Positions 44,603 through 56,600 of a stretch of DNA of 64,000 nucleotides are shown here, in pieces. Source of the DNA: Porphyra umbilicalis (lineage: Eukaryota > Rhodophyta > Bangiophyceae > Bangiales > Bangiaceae); contig KV918761.1 in assembly GCA_002049455.2 (NCBI GenBank), forward strand, positions 907,101 through 971,100, read 5' to 3'. A model generated the notes under the pieces. It had not been told where the DNA came from. It saw only the letters and a list, made by a program, of their open reading frames with translations, and did not search any database. The position numbers and the translations under genes were made by a program. The stretch's first letter is position 1; each line of letters opens with the position of its first letter.

Positions 44603-46675
44603 TCAGCCCGGCACGGGGCCCACTCGGATGCCCTCCTCCTCGTCTTCCTCCTCATCCTCCTCCTCTTCCTCCTCCTCATCCGCCTCGTCGTCATCCCCGT
44701 GCACCGGGCGGTCCGCTGGTGCCCCGGCCGCCGCCAGCGCGTCGTCCCACACTTCCTCGCCCCCCAGATTGCTCGACGCCAGCACCGCAGTCGCCACCGC
44801 GTGCTCGCCGATCCACTTCTTCACCCACCGCGCAATGAGCTGCAACAGGTTCTTGTTCGAGTGCGTCACGCGGCGCGACACCAACTGCTCCGCAACCTCC
44901 GCAGGCGAGACGGCACCACAGGTGACGCTGAGCCCTAGCAGCAAGTTGTCCTCCGCCGCCCCGACCATCTCCTCCTCCATCGCCTGAAAGGTCCCAGCGT
45001 GCTCCGCGAGGGCGCCCTTGAACACGGTCTGCGCAACCTGCCGCGCTGTCAACCGGCTCACCGCCGCAGACTCAAACACCACCGCAGTGTCGAACTGCGC
45101 GCGCGCGCCCTCCTTCCACGTCAGGTGGAAGGGAACCACAGGCACGGCAGGCCCTGCCCCCCCGGGGCCAGCGTTGAAAGCGCCGCCGACGATGGGTGCC
45201 CCCCCCCCCCGCCCCCACGAGCAGGAGCCTGCGACTGCGGCACACCGGTCATCGCCAAGCGGACGACACCATCAGCTGCGCGGAGAGCATTGCGCTCCAT
45301 CAGGCTGCGGTGCTCGCGTCGCATCTGCCCGACGGAGAGCGCTGGTTGGTTCGGTCGCCCACCGGCGGCCGTCGCGCTTGTGACAAGCGACCCAGCCGAG
45401 AGCGTCGACCCTCTGACGCCTGGTGGCTGGTCGCCCCCACCAGACGTCCCCCCCCTCCCCCCGCCCTCCGCGCTGCCCGTTCCTGATGACGACGAACGGC
45501 GCCCCCGACCAGTCGGCGACGACAGCGCTCCCCGCCCCCGCACTCGACGGCCACCGGCTCCGGGTTGCGCCTCCCTTGTGCGCGCGGGGCTCGTTCCGCC
45601 GGGTGACCCTCCAAAGAGAATTATCTCTTCGTCGTCTGCCGCCGCCGCATCTCCTCCGTCGCCGCCGCCACTGCTCGGGCCAGCCACCGCGCCGCCTCCG
45701 CGGCCGTCGCCTCGCGGTACTGGAGGGGTACCGCCACCGCCGCCCGCCGCGGCGCCGCCACCGCCGCCCGCCGCGGCGCCGGCACCACCGCTGCGGCCGT
45801 CTCCCGCGGTCGCAGCGCCTGCCGCCGCGCCGGCCACACCGCCGCCGTCTCCTGCTGCCGCCGCAGCCCCACGGACGCGCCCCTCTCCCCCCCCCCCCCC
45901 CCCCCCTCCCACCGCGCCCGCCACGCCCGCCACGCCCGCCGCGACCGCCGCGCCCACCGCGCCCACCGCGCCCGCCACGCCCGCCCCGTCCACCTGGCCC
46001 GCCGCGAGCTACAGCAGCAGCCCCCCGCCCGCCGCCACGCCCACCCCTTGCTGCCGCCGCCCCCTCTGCAGCGCCCACAAGCGCCGCCCCAACGGCCGTC
46101 TGGTTCGGATCGGCGAGTGCGCCGACCATGCCGTCGAAAACGGCCCGGTTGTCAGCGTGGTTCGTGGCAGCCACAATGCCCTCGTCTGACATCAGGTCGG
46201 CCGCGCCGATGGGGTCAAGACCGGCGTCGTGGAGGTTGGCGATCAGCTCGGCCGCCGCCGAAGCAGACTGCTGTGTGTCCGACCACTCCTTCCAGCACGC
46301 CACATAATGCGCGCGCAGCCACTCTGCGACAATCGTGTCGGTCACAGCGCTGCAGACAAAGTCAGAACGAGACAGCGGTGGCGCCAAACGGCGGCGCGTC
46401 ACGTTGCCGGTCTTGGGGTCCATCTGGAACCGGTCCGGAGACAGGACCATCGTGTCAACCCGGTGACCAACGCGGTTGCACTTCGAGCACTTGGCCGTGC
46501 AGCAGCACGCCAGCGCGAAGCACGCGCCCTCTTTGGCAAAGGGGTGCTCCGCCGGCAGCTTGTGTCGGCACGGCGGCGACTTCATACCACACGTCCGCTG
46601 CGTGTGGGAGCCGGTGCGGGGAAGGCCACTCCCGTCATCGCCCAACTCGAAGCCACAAAGCAAGCATTTGCCCAT
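44603..46675 (-). pseudogene. Zinc-binding, Gly-rich protein with Glu-rich tail, copy 1 (two homopolymer frame breaks)
   Basis: From ATG 46675 the first part has Cys/His pairs (MGKCLLCGFELG, THTQRTCG-like, CRHKL, CCCTAKCSKCNRVGH) and an amphipathic helical segment (FVCSAVTDTIVAEWLRAHYV, ADLMSDEGIVAATNHADN), then a Gly/Arg tract. The frame changes at the poly-C run about 45,889-45,906, continues as an Ala/Gly-rich linker with DDEEIILFGGSP and MRREHRSLMERNALRAADGV, then changes back at the poly-C run about 45,198-45,208. It ends with FHLTWKEGARAQFDTAVVF, LIARWVKKWIGEHAVATAVL and an acidic tail (DEADEEEEEEEDEEEDEEE). The two shifts cancel, so this is probably one gene of about 690 codons with homopolymer length errors or slippage. 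No family recognised; it may be an element-encoded DNA-binding protein. Confidence 0.55.
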
Positions 46676-47906
46676 GGCTCCAAAACGATGCCCTTCCTCA
46701 CTCTCCCTCCCCCGCCACACCGTGCGTCCCGCGACCCTCCCCCGCCTCGTCACCCGTCCCGCGACCCTCCCCCGCCTCGTCGCCCGTCCCGCGACCCGCC
46801 CCCGCCTCGTAGAAAGCCTCAGTACGAAGCACCGCACGTCCCACGGCACCCAGAAAAACAGGGGCGCCTTCACCGGCTGGGCGACGACCGCTCTCCCACG
46901 CCGAGGCCCTTGAGCAAATAGACCCCAACCGGCACGCGTCCATCTGGTCGATGGGCACCGCCCCGTGTGCGTCAGGGTACGGCTCCCTTCTAGGCCGCAT
47001 CCGTCGGTGCTGCTGACGCACGGCGCTGAGAAAAAGAACAGGGCCGACGCCGAGTGGGAACGGCCGGACAATACGCCGGTGAGCGAAGGCCACACACACG
47101 GAGATATGGAAAACGTGTGGCTCGGCGTGGCAGGGGGGGACGAGGTGCAATCGGACAAGGGGCCCGCGTCGCTGCAGAAATGCGCTTATGAGAAACTGTG
47201 GCCGTGGAGAGGGGAGGGGGGAGGCACGAAGCGCCATGACGGACCTCATGGCGATCTACGGGCCTCACGAGAGCATGGGCGCCCTGTCGAGAGGCTCGAT
47301 CCACCGGCAAACGCTTGTGGCCCGGTCCCTTTCTGCACGAACCTTGTCAATGGCGCGTCCAATCAGAGCATGCCAGGTCCACGCATATCCGATCGTGTGA
47401 CGGTGACGGAGCACTGCCGCCGCTGCCGACTTTCTTGTAGCCCTCCTTTTTTAAGCTTTGCATCCCCGCATTAGCGATTGCACACCGCCGCCTGGAGCAC
47501 GAAGTGGCGCACGTTTGGTCCGAGGGGGGTGCGGCGGGCCTCGATTAGAGCAGTGAAATTTGACGAAATTTGACCACCTGCTCTGACAGTGCCTGAGGGT
47601 GACCCCTAATGAATCGGGTTAAGCGTTTGCCACACAGATCCACCCGGCAGGCGCACGAAGTGGAGCACGTTGTGTCAGATCCTCATCCTGGCCGCTCCAC
47701 GAATTCAATCGGTCCACCTCACTAAGGCCCCGGACCAAGGACCGCGCCGCGATCCGCGATCGCCGCTGTGCGCGCACGAGATTCGGCCTCAGACCCTAGC
47801 ATTCACCCTCGTGATGCGGCTCTCTGTCAGCAAACATGATGTCCGGTCAAATTGAACACCCCCCCCTTGGCCCTCCTGGAGGGGGTCAAACGTGCACCGC
47901 CGACGG

Positions 47907-47936
47907 AGGGGGTCCATTTTTTGTGGAAGTGCCATA
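47907..47936 (-). repeat. 30-bp inverted partner of 14393-14422
   Basis: Exact reverse complement of the left sequence over 30 bases, ending GTGGAAGTGCCATA. Outside this core the inward flanks differ after three or four bases. Confidence 0.75.
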
Positions 47937-48444
47937 GGTCGACAGTCCAATTTGCTCGTCAGACCGTTCAACAGATGGACGATGATGCAGTGACGTGATC
48001 CATGGCCAGCCATCGAATAGTTAGATCGAGGTCAAAAGTACCTCGTGAGGGTCAGTGGCACGGTGAAGCAGAACCGAATTTTGACTAATCTAGGGGCCCA
48101 TCACCAAACGCCCTCCTCCACGAAACGTTCTACGTGCAGATGGGCTCTCAAACTTCCCGTCAGCCGCTCCGTGCCCTCGCATCGAGTCTTCCGACGGTCC
48201 AGCCCAGAGGATGTGGGCGGCCACGGCGGTGGCGGCGCCCGCCAGTGGCGGCACCCGCCACCCCCACCACCACCGGCCGCTCGCCCGGCCGCCGCGCGGC
48301 GGCGCGCCGTGGCGGTCCCGGCAGTGACCGTGACCCCCCCCCCCCCGCACCGCGCGGCCGCCAACGGCGACCCGCCGGAAGGGGCGCGCGCACCCCCGAC
48401 GGTGCGGCCGCCGCCGCCGGTGAGATCGTCAGAACTATGGTCAT

Positions 48445-48471
48445 CCTGAACGGGAGGAAATCCCGTTCAGG
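48445..48471. repeat. Perfect 11-bp hairpin
   Basis: CCTGAACGGGA pairs exactly with TCCCGTTCAGG around a GGAAA loop. It could act as RNA structure or as part of a mobile-element end. Confidence 0.85.
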
Positions 48472-48490
48472 CCCCTGTTACGGCACGGCG

Positions 48491-48528
48491 CCTGAACAAG
48501 GGAACTCCTGTTACAAACGTTGTTCAGG
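48491..48528. repeat. Second hairpin with the same CCTGAAC stem base
   Basis: CCTGAACAA (48491-48499) pairs with TTGTTCAGG (48520-48528) around a 20-nt loop, 20 bases after the first hairpin. The stems share CCTGAAC/GTTCAGG, so alternative pairing between them is possible. Confidence 0.8.
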
Positions 48529-48905
48529 TGCACGGACCTGATCTCGATGTCGGACATTACCAGATCGCGAGACACACCCTTAATACTCCTGTTAACCAGG
48601 GTCGATTATTATTGCGCTAATCTCTAGACGATGACAGGTTACTGGCGGCCCATGCACACTGCTCGTTGATGCTGCTCTGCTTTATTTCTGGAGGGACTAC
48701 GGATGGGACTACGGCCATGAGGACAACCAAACGGTGCACCCATCATAGCTGACCATGTACCAACGGCGGCAGCAACACAAGTGGGGGAGCCAGTCGGCAG
48801 GTAGTACCGAGAACAAGGCACAAAGACCGCGACAGATGCCGTACCATCCAAACCCACATCAAACGAGAGCTCGAGATATCGAGAGGGGAAGACTAAGAAA
48901 CAAGA

Positions 48906-48906
48906 N
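48906..48906. other. Single undetermined base, probable contig join
   Basis: The only N in the window. Unrelated sequence lies to its left and the middle of a 164-bp array A unit to its right. Confidence 0.9.
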
Positions 48907-49490
48907 GCGTCGGCGTCGGTGACATTGTCAACCACGAGGGGAACGCCGTCGACGTCGGCGCCGACGAGGAGCGCCAGCCGTTGGTCACATTCGGCGTCGC
49001 CGCCGCGGTCACCCGGATGGCGGCGACAACAGCGCCGCCCTCCAACGCGCACCGATGACGACGGCGACGGCGTCGGCGTCGGTGACATTGTCAACCACGA
49101 GGGGAACGCCGTCGACACCGTCGAGGAGCGCCAGCCGTTGGTCACATTCGGCGTCGCCGCCGCGGTCACCCGGATGGCGGCGACAACAGCGCCGCCCTCC
49201 AACGCCACACGATGACGACGGCGACGGCGTCGGCTCGGTGACATTGTCAACCACGAGGGGAACGCCCGTCGACGGTCGGCCGGCCGGACGAGGAGCGCCA
49301 GCCGTGTCAACATCGGCCGTCGCCGCCGCGGTCACCCCGGATGGCGGCGACAACAGCGCCGGCCCCTCCAACGCCCGCACGATAACGACGGCGACGGCGT
49401 CGGCGTCGGTGACATTGTCAACCACGAGGGAACGCCGTCGACGTCGGCGGCCGACGAGAGCGCCAGCCGTTGGTCACATTCCACGTCGTC
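48907..49490. repeat. Array A, copy 2 (truncated at the join)
   Basis: About 3.6 units, matching copy 1 from about 21,093. Several one- to three-base gains and losses relative to copy 1 (for example at 49,050, 49,110 and 49,260-49,340) are consistent with poor consensus quality in the array. Confidence 0.85.
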
Positions 49491-50479
49491 GCCGTGGTCA
49501 GCGCCAACAGCGTTGCCATTTACGACAGAGGGCTCGTCCAACGCAAGGGAAGGCGGCGGGGATTCCACTTGGACCGCCGGATTCGTGGCAGCCACTCGGG
49601 CGGCGGACGCAGGAACACACGCGAAGACTTCGGTCACGACGAACGCACGTCCTTCGACGCCACGCACATCTCCATGTGGAAGCCAGCACGGAATTGCTGA
49701 ATCATGATCAGAACTACTGGACAAATTGTTTTCTGGCGATGATCGACTGCAGTCATATTGTGGTCAACTTTTTACCAAATCGTTCAGCGCTTGATTGGTC
49801 GATCTCACATGGCCAAAAGGGCAGGCAAAGAGTCCGCGCTGCCAAAAGCAGCTCTCTGCAGCTCGGACGGGTCGAAAAGAAGCCCAGAAAAGCCAGCCTC
49901 CCCGCATTCTTCGACACGTTTGCATTGCCCACGTCATGGAGACGAGATGGAGCCAGCCTCCCCGCATTCTCCGCCACGTTCGCATTGCCCACGTCATGGA
50001 GACGAACGGCATCCCGCACGCTCTTAGAAGGGTACTGCGTACCACACTCAGAAGTTGAGTCTGGTATCCGCTTGTGCCCGCGACTGTCTGTTGATCTTCC
50101 TTTTACAGTGTGCATGTCACTACTGTCGCGGTTTTATGTCCGGCTGGCTGGCCGTTGTGCGCCCTACGCTGCCTGCATTGCGCGCGCCACACTCATGCTG
50201 TGCCAAGTCGGGCCATTCCTGACTGCGCGACACGGCCCAATTGCAAGACTCGAGGACTTCCGCGTTCCTATCGGTCGCGCGATGCCAACGGATGCCTGAA
50301 TCAGCTCGTGAGGAGGAGCGATCGTCGAAACCGCTTTCTGAGATCAGCGTACCCCAGCTCTGTGCCAAATTTTTCTCGACAAACGACGGTCTGCGAGATT
50401 GCATTCCGGACGAAGAGGGACAAACGAGGGGCGGAGACCGGAGATCGGAGGGCGGGAGAAGATGATTGGCTAGTGGAAT

Positions 50480-51320
50480 ATCATGCGTCACCGCGACAGC
50501 GCCCCTCCCCGCCGATCCTGTCGCCGCCGTCACCGCCCCGCCGTCACCTCCCCCGCCGTCACCGTCCCGCCGTCACCATCCTTGCTGGTCTCGTCCCTGC
50601 CGCTCCCACCACCGATCCCGTCACCGCCGTGCCCGTCGTCGCCGTGCCTGTCCCCGCCGTCACCGCCCCGCCGTCGCCGCCCCCGTTGGTCTCGTCCCTG
50701 CCGCGCCCACCGCCGATCCCGTCACCGCCGTGCCCGTCACCGCCGTGCCCGTCGTCGCCGTCACCGCCCTCACCGTCACCGCCCTCGCCGTCACCGCCCC
50801 CGCCGTCACTGCCCCCGCCGTCGCCGCCCCCGCCGTCGCCGCCTCCGCTGGTCTCGTGCCTGCCGCGCCCACCGCCGATCCTGCCACAGCCGTGCCCGTC
50901 ACCGCCGTGCCCGTCGTCGCAGTCACCGCCCTCACCGTCACCGCCCTCGCCGTCACCGCCCCCGCCGTCGCCGCCCCCGCCGTCGCCGCCCCCGCTGGTC
51001 TCGTCCCTGCCGCGCCCACCGCCGATCCTGTCACCGCCGTGCCCGCCACCGCCGTGCCCGTCGTCGCCGTCACCGCCCTCACCGTCACCACCCTCACCGT
51101 CACCCCCTCGCCGTCACCGCCCCCGCCGTCACCGCCCCCGCCGTCGCCGCCCCCGCTGGTCTCGTGCCTGCGCCGATCCCGTCACCGCCGTGCCTGTCGT
51201 CGCCGTGCCTGTCCCCGCCGTCACCGGCCCCGCAGTCACTGCCCCCGCCGTCACCGCCCCCGCCGTCACTGTCCCCGCTGGTCTCGTCCCCGCCGCGCCC
51301 GTCGTCGCCGGTGCCTTTGG
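50480..51320. repeat. CCGTCACCGCCCCCGCCGTC-type repeat, copy 2
   Basis: Corresponds to about 22,690-23,660 in copy 1 but about 140 bp shorter, with several single-base deletions that move the Pro/Ala/Val frame between all three phases. Confidence 0.85.
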
Positions 51321-52452
51321 GGCGAGGCAGACCGCGGGATCAACCGCCACCGATCAACGTCGGGCAACGAGCGACCGTAGAAGCGACGCACGTGCTGCCA
51401 GCTGCGCCTTGCAGGAGACCGAAGAGAGCTCCTCGGAATACTGTGAGTGTGTCTCGTTGGTTTGTAGTATGACGTGTCGCTTCAAACAATGTGAGTGTGT
51501 CTCTTGTTGTCAATACCAGCGTAAAAAGAACATCCTCGACGACCACTTGAGCGTCACCAGGCACTTCAGGAGACGTGCTGCCGTGTACGCGACCACGGCA
51601 GTCTCCAAACCATGCGCAGGCACGTCGCACAGTGCTGCGTCCGCGCCGAGCGCGAGCACCGGAAGCACCCGGCCCGAGTCCGGCCGTCACCAGCAACCAC
51701 CGCCGCCAACGGGTGCCCCCCGGGAGCCAGCCGCCGACTACCGCGCGCGCCGGCCGGCCGAGGCACCGCACCGCTCTGCCGCTGCCGCCTCCACTGCCAC
51801 CGGGACACTGCCGGACGCAACAGTGGGTGGGCGCGGGGGCACGATGACGGCCAGCGAAGCAGACAGTGGAGAAGGTGGTGGGCGCTGTGTTCGCTGCACG
51901 GACGCCGACGGCGGCGCACCGGTGAATGCCGCGAAGGACCTTGCCTTCGCGAGGGACCTTGCCTTCGCCATACACGTATCTCTTTGTTCGGGTGGACGGG
52001 GAGAGAAGCAGTCGCGGCCGGGCGGCAGGAAATACACGACAGGAGACATAATGATTTTGTTTGCAACGACACAAGAGGCACAGAGAGGCATTAAAGCCAA
52101 GCGGGCGAGGGCACGGCATCTAACCCACATGTCGGAAACATCAAAGCGGGCGTCGGGCCGATCATTGCAATTGGAACTTCGGGGACGGCATGCCTCGGAT
52201 ATGGACATCGCCGACGTCTTCGTCCGCGTCGCTCTCATCGGCCTCTCTCATCATGATGCCCACGGACCTGTTGCTGGAAGCCGCACCACCTGCTGTCTGG
52301 CACGCCGCTCACGCCAGCTCCCAGCACACATACGCCATCAGCCAGGGCCGCCGTGCCCGCAGGACGGTGCGTCCCTGCAGCCGTCGGCGCCACCATTTCC
52401 CACGATACACGGGCGCGCAAAAGACACCTCCTCGGTTGCTGCCACGTCCTGA
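51181..52452 (+). CDS. Pro/Ala/Val-repeat protein with U1-type zinc finger, copy 2 (C-terminal part)
   Basis: The frame leaves the repeat at about 51,180 and runs through the same finger (CVSC...DDHLSVTRH). It then continues for about 200 codons past the point where copy 1 stops, because copy 2 has one extra base near 51,840. The extension includes [12 protein letters not shown] and passes through the site occupied by the copia element in copy 1. It ends [15 protein letters not shown] at 52,452. One Cys outside the finger (YQC in copy 1) is Arg here. The function is unknown. Confidence 0.4.
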   Translation, partial: VTAVPVVAVPVPAVTGPAVTAPAVTAPAVTVPAGLVPAAPVVAGAFGARQTAGSTATDQRRATSDRRSDARAASCALQETEESSSEYCECVSLVCSMTCRFKQCECVSCCQYQRKKNILDDHLSVTRHFRRRAAVYATTAVSKPCAGTSHSAASAPSASTGSTRPESGRHQQPPPPTGAPREPAADYRARRPAEAPHRSAAAASTATGTLPDATVGGRGGTMTASEADSGEGGGRCVRCTDADGGAPVNAAKDLAFARDLAFAIHVSLCSGGRGEKQSRPGGRKYTTGDIMILFATTQEAQRGIKAKRARARHLTHMSETSKRASGRSLQLELRGRHASDMDIADVFVRVALIGLSHHDAHGPVAGSRTTCCLARRSRQLPAHIRHQPGPPCPQDGASLQPSAPPFPTIHGRAKDTSSVAATS

Positions 52453-53684
52453 AGAGCAAAACCACGTAAGAAACGAGCAAAAGCAATGCGACAGGCACAT
52501 CATATGATTCTCGTGCACGTACGATGCTGGCCAGGAGGGAGCGCTCCATGTGCTGTCACAAATGAAGCTGCAACACTCACATTGACGGAGACGCTTGCGC
52601 TTCGAATGCGAAATGAGAGGGGCGGCCAATAGATGAAAAACAAACTTACCAGAGTGAGGCCAGAGAACGAGCGTGGCAGTGCATCGCGCTGTCCCGGGAG
52701 AGCATGTTGCAACCACAACGGGGGTGCCGATGACGACGACGGCATGCGCGATCGATGGTCAACGACGACCGTGACGCTCCGCTTCCACACCAAAACCTCC
52801 CCGAACAAACCGTCCGAAGCGCCACCCCTCTCCAGCTTCCTCAAAAGGGACCCTGCAGGGCCGGCCCTCCAGGACCAAGAGAGTTTCGCGAGATCCCTCT
52901 GTCCGGCAGAAAAACGTGGTCCACTTTATCAAATTTTCTCCCTGATGCGTCGATTGGGCAGGGTGCTCGATCGGAAACGACGATCTTCGCGCTTTCGCAG
53001 AATCTCATATCAATCCAGGGCCACAGATTCGCAGACCCAAGCCTTGGGACGTTCTCGAGTCGCCGTAAGTGCGTAATCTCACTACAGCATACCCACAAAG
53101 GATGCACTTGTTCGTCTGGGTGGTGCACGGTCGATGCTGCTCATTCAAAAGCTGCTCAGCTGCGCTGGTAGGCACAGTGTGGCTCAGCGCGCCGTCCGAT
53201 GCAGGGTGCAACTGCATTTCAGCTACGCGCTCGGTCAGCGAAGGGACACATGCCTGACCTCGCGCACTGCCGACTGCAGTGCGCCACGCGTGCACATATG
53301 TCAAACAGCCAGAATACGCCCGTCATCGGCATTCCGGGCAGCGGCATGGCCATGTGCGCCGACTATCAATAAAACAAGTGCACGCCAGGCGCGTGCCGTT
53401 GGGAACCATGCCAGTGGTTCTCGGACGTGGCGCCCGGCCGCTGGCTGCGAGGCCGGGGTGGCTGCGTCGACGGGTGCGCAGCGGCTGAGGCCCACGCGGA
53501 GCGCCTTAGAGGGGCCGGGCCACCAGCTGGGAGGGGCACCACCTGTGTACGGCGCTCGTAGGAGCCAGAGCAAAACCCGTTGCTGTCACTGTCTGAGGGG
53601 ACAGGCCGTTCGGCAATGTCGTCAGCCAGCGTTAAACATGGTGGTCGAGTGCTTGACGATTGCCGAAACAGACGGGATCAAAAT
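52453..53684. other. Block segment before the transposase, copy 2
   Basis: The counterpart of about 30,710-31,941, about 98-99% identical by eye, with the same unassigned short frames and the CAATAAAA signal at about 53,367. Confidence 0.4.
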
Positions 53685-54719
53685 TTATTGAGCAAGAATC
53701 GATGCGATCACAACGTCCACCCGATCAAATTGTCCAATAATTTGGCGCCGAGTGAGCATGCTGGCAGCCGTGGCCTGCAGAAAATGCGGCTGGTCGAGTA
53801 GTTCTGGTCGAACGTAGACCAAGTTGCGAATAATCGTCTTCAAGTCATTGAAGACGCCCTCGATGGGCTGCAGGTCGGGGCTGTACGTCGGCAATCGCAA
53901 GAACGGCACGCCATTGTTGCCTAGGAAGGTGTCTCCGGCCGCGTCGTGGATGGGAGCGTTGTCCAACAAGACGACGCAATTGTCCGGCTGCTGGGTCCAC
54001 GGCCTCCCTGGAACGTAGACTCCCAACTTTGGTATGAGGTTCTGCACGAACAATCGCCAGTCCGCCGCCGTCAGCGCCCCCTTGCTTACGACGACAGACT
54101 GGAAGCCGAGGATGCCACCGTCGCTCGACACCGCCATCGTAGTGCTCGTCCGCGGCACAGTGCGCGGGTCGCGACCCAGCGGACGAGAGCGGTCGTGCGC
54201 CAGGGCTCGTCCAAAGCGACGGAAGACGTCACCGCCGTCGGTGTGCGTCTCGTCAACGGACACGATACGGCGACGAGGAATGTGCTCGCGAATTGCCGCG
54301 TGCGTCAGCCGCCGAGGCGCCGACGACTCCTCGAACAGCCGCAACACGACCTTACGGGTGAAGCCCAGCTTGTTGAGGTGGAGGTCGACGGTGCTCTTCG
54401 AGCAGCGTAGGCCGATGAACTCGCCGCTTGGATGGTTGCGCATCATTTCCAGCATGGTAGAGTGCTCGCGCAGCAGCCCGCGGGGGTTCTCTCGAACCAA
54501 CGTGACGATGGCCGACAGCAGCGTCATGTCGAACGCGCAATTGTCCTCGTGCCGGTTGCGCAGCACCGGGTCCCTACACACCGACCCGTGGTCACGGTAG
54601 TACCGCTTCCAGCGGTTGAGCGTCGACCGCGTGACGCCGGTACTCTCGTAGATGGTGTTGCGGCTGACGTCGTTGTGCAGCATCGTGACAGCAATGAGTC
54701 GAATGTCTACGCTAAACAT
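53685..54719 (-). CDS. Tc1/mariner-IS630 superfamily transposase, copy 2
   Basis: 344 residues, intact, with the same DDE residues as copy 1. Differences include Gly17 to Asp in the helix-turn-helix, Trp48 to Cys, Cys151 to Arg, Leu180 or its neighbour to Pro, and the last residue Lys to Gln. Both copies remain open after a divergence in which each methyltransferase gene has gained a stop, so selection or chance has kept the transposase frame. Confidence 0.9.
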   Translation of the reverse strand: MFSVDIRLIAVTMLHNDVSRNTIYESTGVTRSTLNRWKRYYRDHGSVCRDPVLRNRHEDNCAFDMTLLSAIVTLVRENPRGLLREHSTMLEMMRNHPSGEFIGLRCSKSTVDLHLNKLGFTRKVVLRLFEESSAPRRLTHAAIREHIPRRRIVSVDETHTDGGDVFRRFGRALAHDRSRPLGRDPRTVPRTSTTMAVSSDGGILGFQSVVVSKGALTAADWRLFVQNLIPKLGVYVPGRPWTQQPDNCVVLLDNAPIHDAAGDTFLGNNGVPFLRLPTYSPDLQPIEGVFNDLKTIIRNLVYVRPELLDQPHFLQATAASMLTRRQIIGQFDRVDVVIASILAQ

Positions 54720-54779
54720 GACCTCCACGACGACCGAGACACAGGCGACGACTGGCGGCGCACAACAGGCGTCGCCGTG

Positions 54780-56350
54780 ACCGTCGCCGCCGCGGTCGCC
54801 GCAGCGGCGGCGACACCTCCGTAGCCGCCAGCGACGCCCACGACAACGGCGACGTCAGCGTCAGCAACGACAAGTGCACCGCGGTTCGCGACGACGTTAA
54901 CGTGCAGAAAAACACAGCGCACGCCTTCAGCGTCGCCTCCACAATCTGTGCGATGGCACCCACGGCTGTGTTGCCCTCCGTGGCGCACGCCACGCCCCCC
55001 TTGACCGCGACGGCGTCGGTGACGTCGTGTAAAACGAGGGCAACGCGGTCGGCGACGGCGCCGACGAGGAGGCAATCCGTCTGTCGCCTTGAACGTCGCC
55101 GCCGCGCCTGACACATGGCAGCTATACAGCGTCGCCGTCTGCGGCGCGCGCGACGCAGGCCGCGACCGCTTCGGCGTTCGTCGCGATGCCGACCACGCGC
55201 GCAACGTCGTCGGCCACGGCGCCGACGACAGCGCAACCGTCGTCGCCCTAAGCGACGCCGCCGCGGTCGACGCGGTGGCAGCCACTTCTGCGCACCCTCA
55301 GCGGCGCGCACCACGCCGGCGACGACCGCGTCGGCGACGGCGACGTCGTCAATATCAGCGCAACGTCGTCGGCGATGACGCCGACGAAGTGCGCAAGCCG
55401 CCGGTCGTCGTGTGCGTCGCCCGCGGGCGCCCCGACGGCGGCACATGCGTCGCCTGCGCGCCACGGTCCGACGCCGGCGTCACGTCCACGAGCGCAACGT
55501 CGGCCACGGCCGACGAAGATCGCACGTTGTCGCCTGACGTCTCCGCCGCGCCGCCGCGCTACAGCTGCGTCGCCGCGCGCCGCCGCACCGCTTCGGCGTC
55601 GTCGGATGCCGACCACGCGCGCAACGTCGTCGGCCACGGCGCCGAGAGAGGCAACCGTCGTCGCCTAAGCGACGCCGCCGCGGTCGACGCGGTGGCAGCC
55701 ACTTCTGCGTCACCCTCAGCGGCGCGCACCACCCGGCGACGACCGCGTCGGCGACGGCGACGTCGTCAATATCAGCGCAACGTCGTCGGCGATGACGCCG
55801 ACGAAGTGCGCAAGCCGCCGGTCGTCGTGTGCGTCGCCACCGCGGGCGCCCCGACGGCGGCCACACCTGCGTCGCCGTCGGCGGCGCGCACGACGACGGC
55901 GGCCAGCGCGTCGACGTTTTCACGTTTCGAAGAACGAGTACAACGTCGTTGGCCACGGCGCGGTCGACGAGCGCAATCGTCGGCCGCCTTGAGCGACGCC
56001 GCCGCGCCTGACACGGCGGCGGCTACAACTGCGTCGCCCTGCTGGGCGCGCACGGCGACGGCACGCCCGCGTCGCCGTTCTTCAGGTCGTCAACCACACG
56101 TGCCACGCGGTGGGCCCCGACACCAACGAGAAGCGCAAAATGACTGCTGCCTTGTTCGTCGCCGCCGCGATCGCCGCGATAGCAGCCACCTCTACGTCGC
56201 TCTCCGCGGCCAGCACGACGACGGCGTGAACCGCGTTGAAGCTGAGCGCGTCCCCAAACACCAGCCCGAGTTATGGCCGACCACGGCCGAGGAGCCGACC
56301 AACAGGACCACACATCTGCGACATCTGCGGCCAGAAAATCTGTTTTCTGA
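54780..56350. repeat. Array B, copy 2 (contracted and degraded)
   Basis: The flanking units match copy 1 well, but the 492-bp core is reduced to under two units. The stretch about 55,070-55,660 is peppered with one- to four-base deletions unlike anything in the adjacent unique sequence. This looks like collapsed or poorly resolved repeat sequence more than biological decay. Confidence 0.8.
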
Positions 56351-56600
56351 GGACCCGCCTTGACTTTGGCATCCCTAGCACGACGTGCATCGAATCTTTC
56401 CGGCCAATGGGAACATGTCGTTCCAATGACCTGTTTGGTTTGGCGCCCGCTGATTGGACAACACGCGTGCCTGCACGTTCGGAGCCTGCCGTCAAGACTG
56501 CGCCTCAGCGTCGATGCCTGCCGTCAAGACTGCGCCTCAGCGTCGATGCCTGCCGAGTATCCCCAAGTGGTCTTCTGTCAATGTCGCGGCGGCGCCTGAC

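Larger units (their letters stand above)
46676..48905. other. Sequence between the two block copies
   Basis: No gene recognised. 46,720-46,810 has a short CGTCCCGCGACCCTCCCCCG repeat. The stretch 47,480-48,640 is AT-richer and holds the right 30-bp inverted repeat and two hairpins (separate entries). The last 250 bp before the undetermined base look unrelated to array A, so the join at 48,906 is abrupt. Confidence 0.45.
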
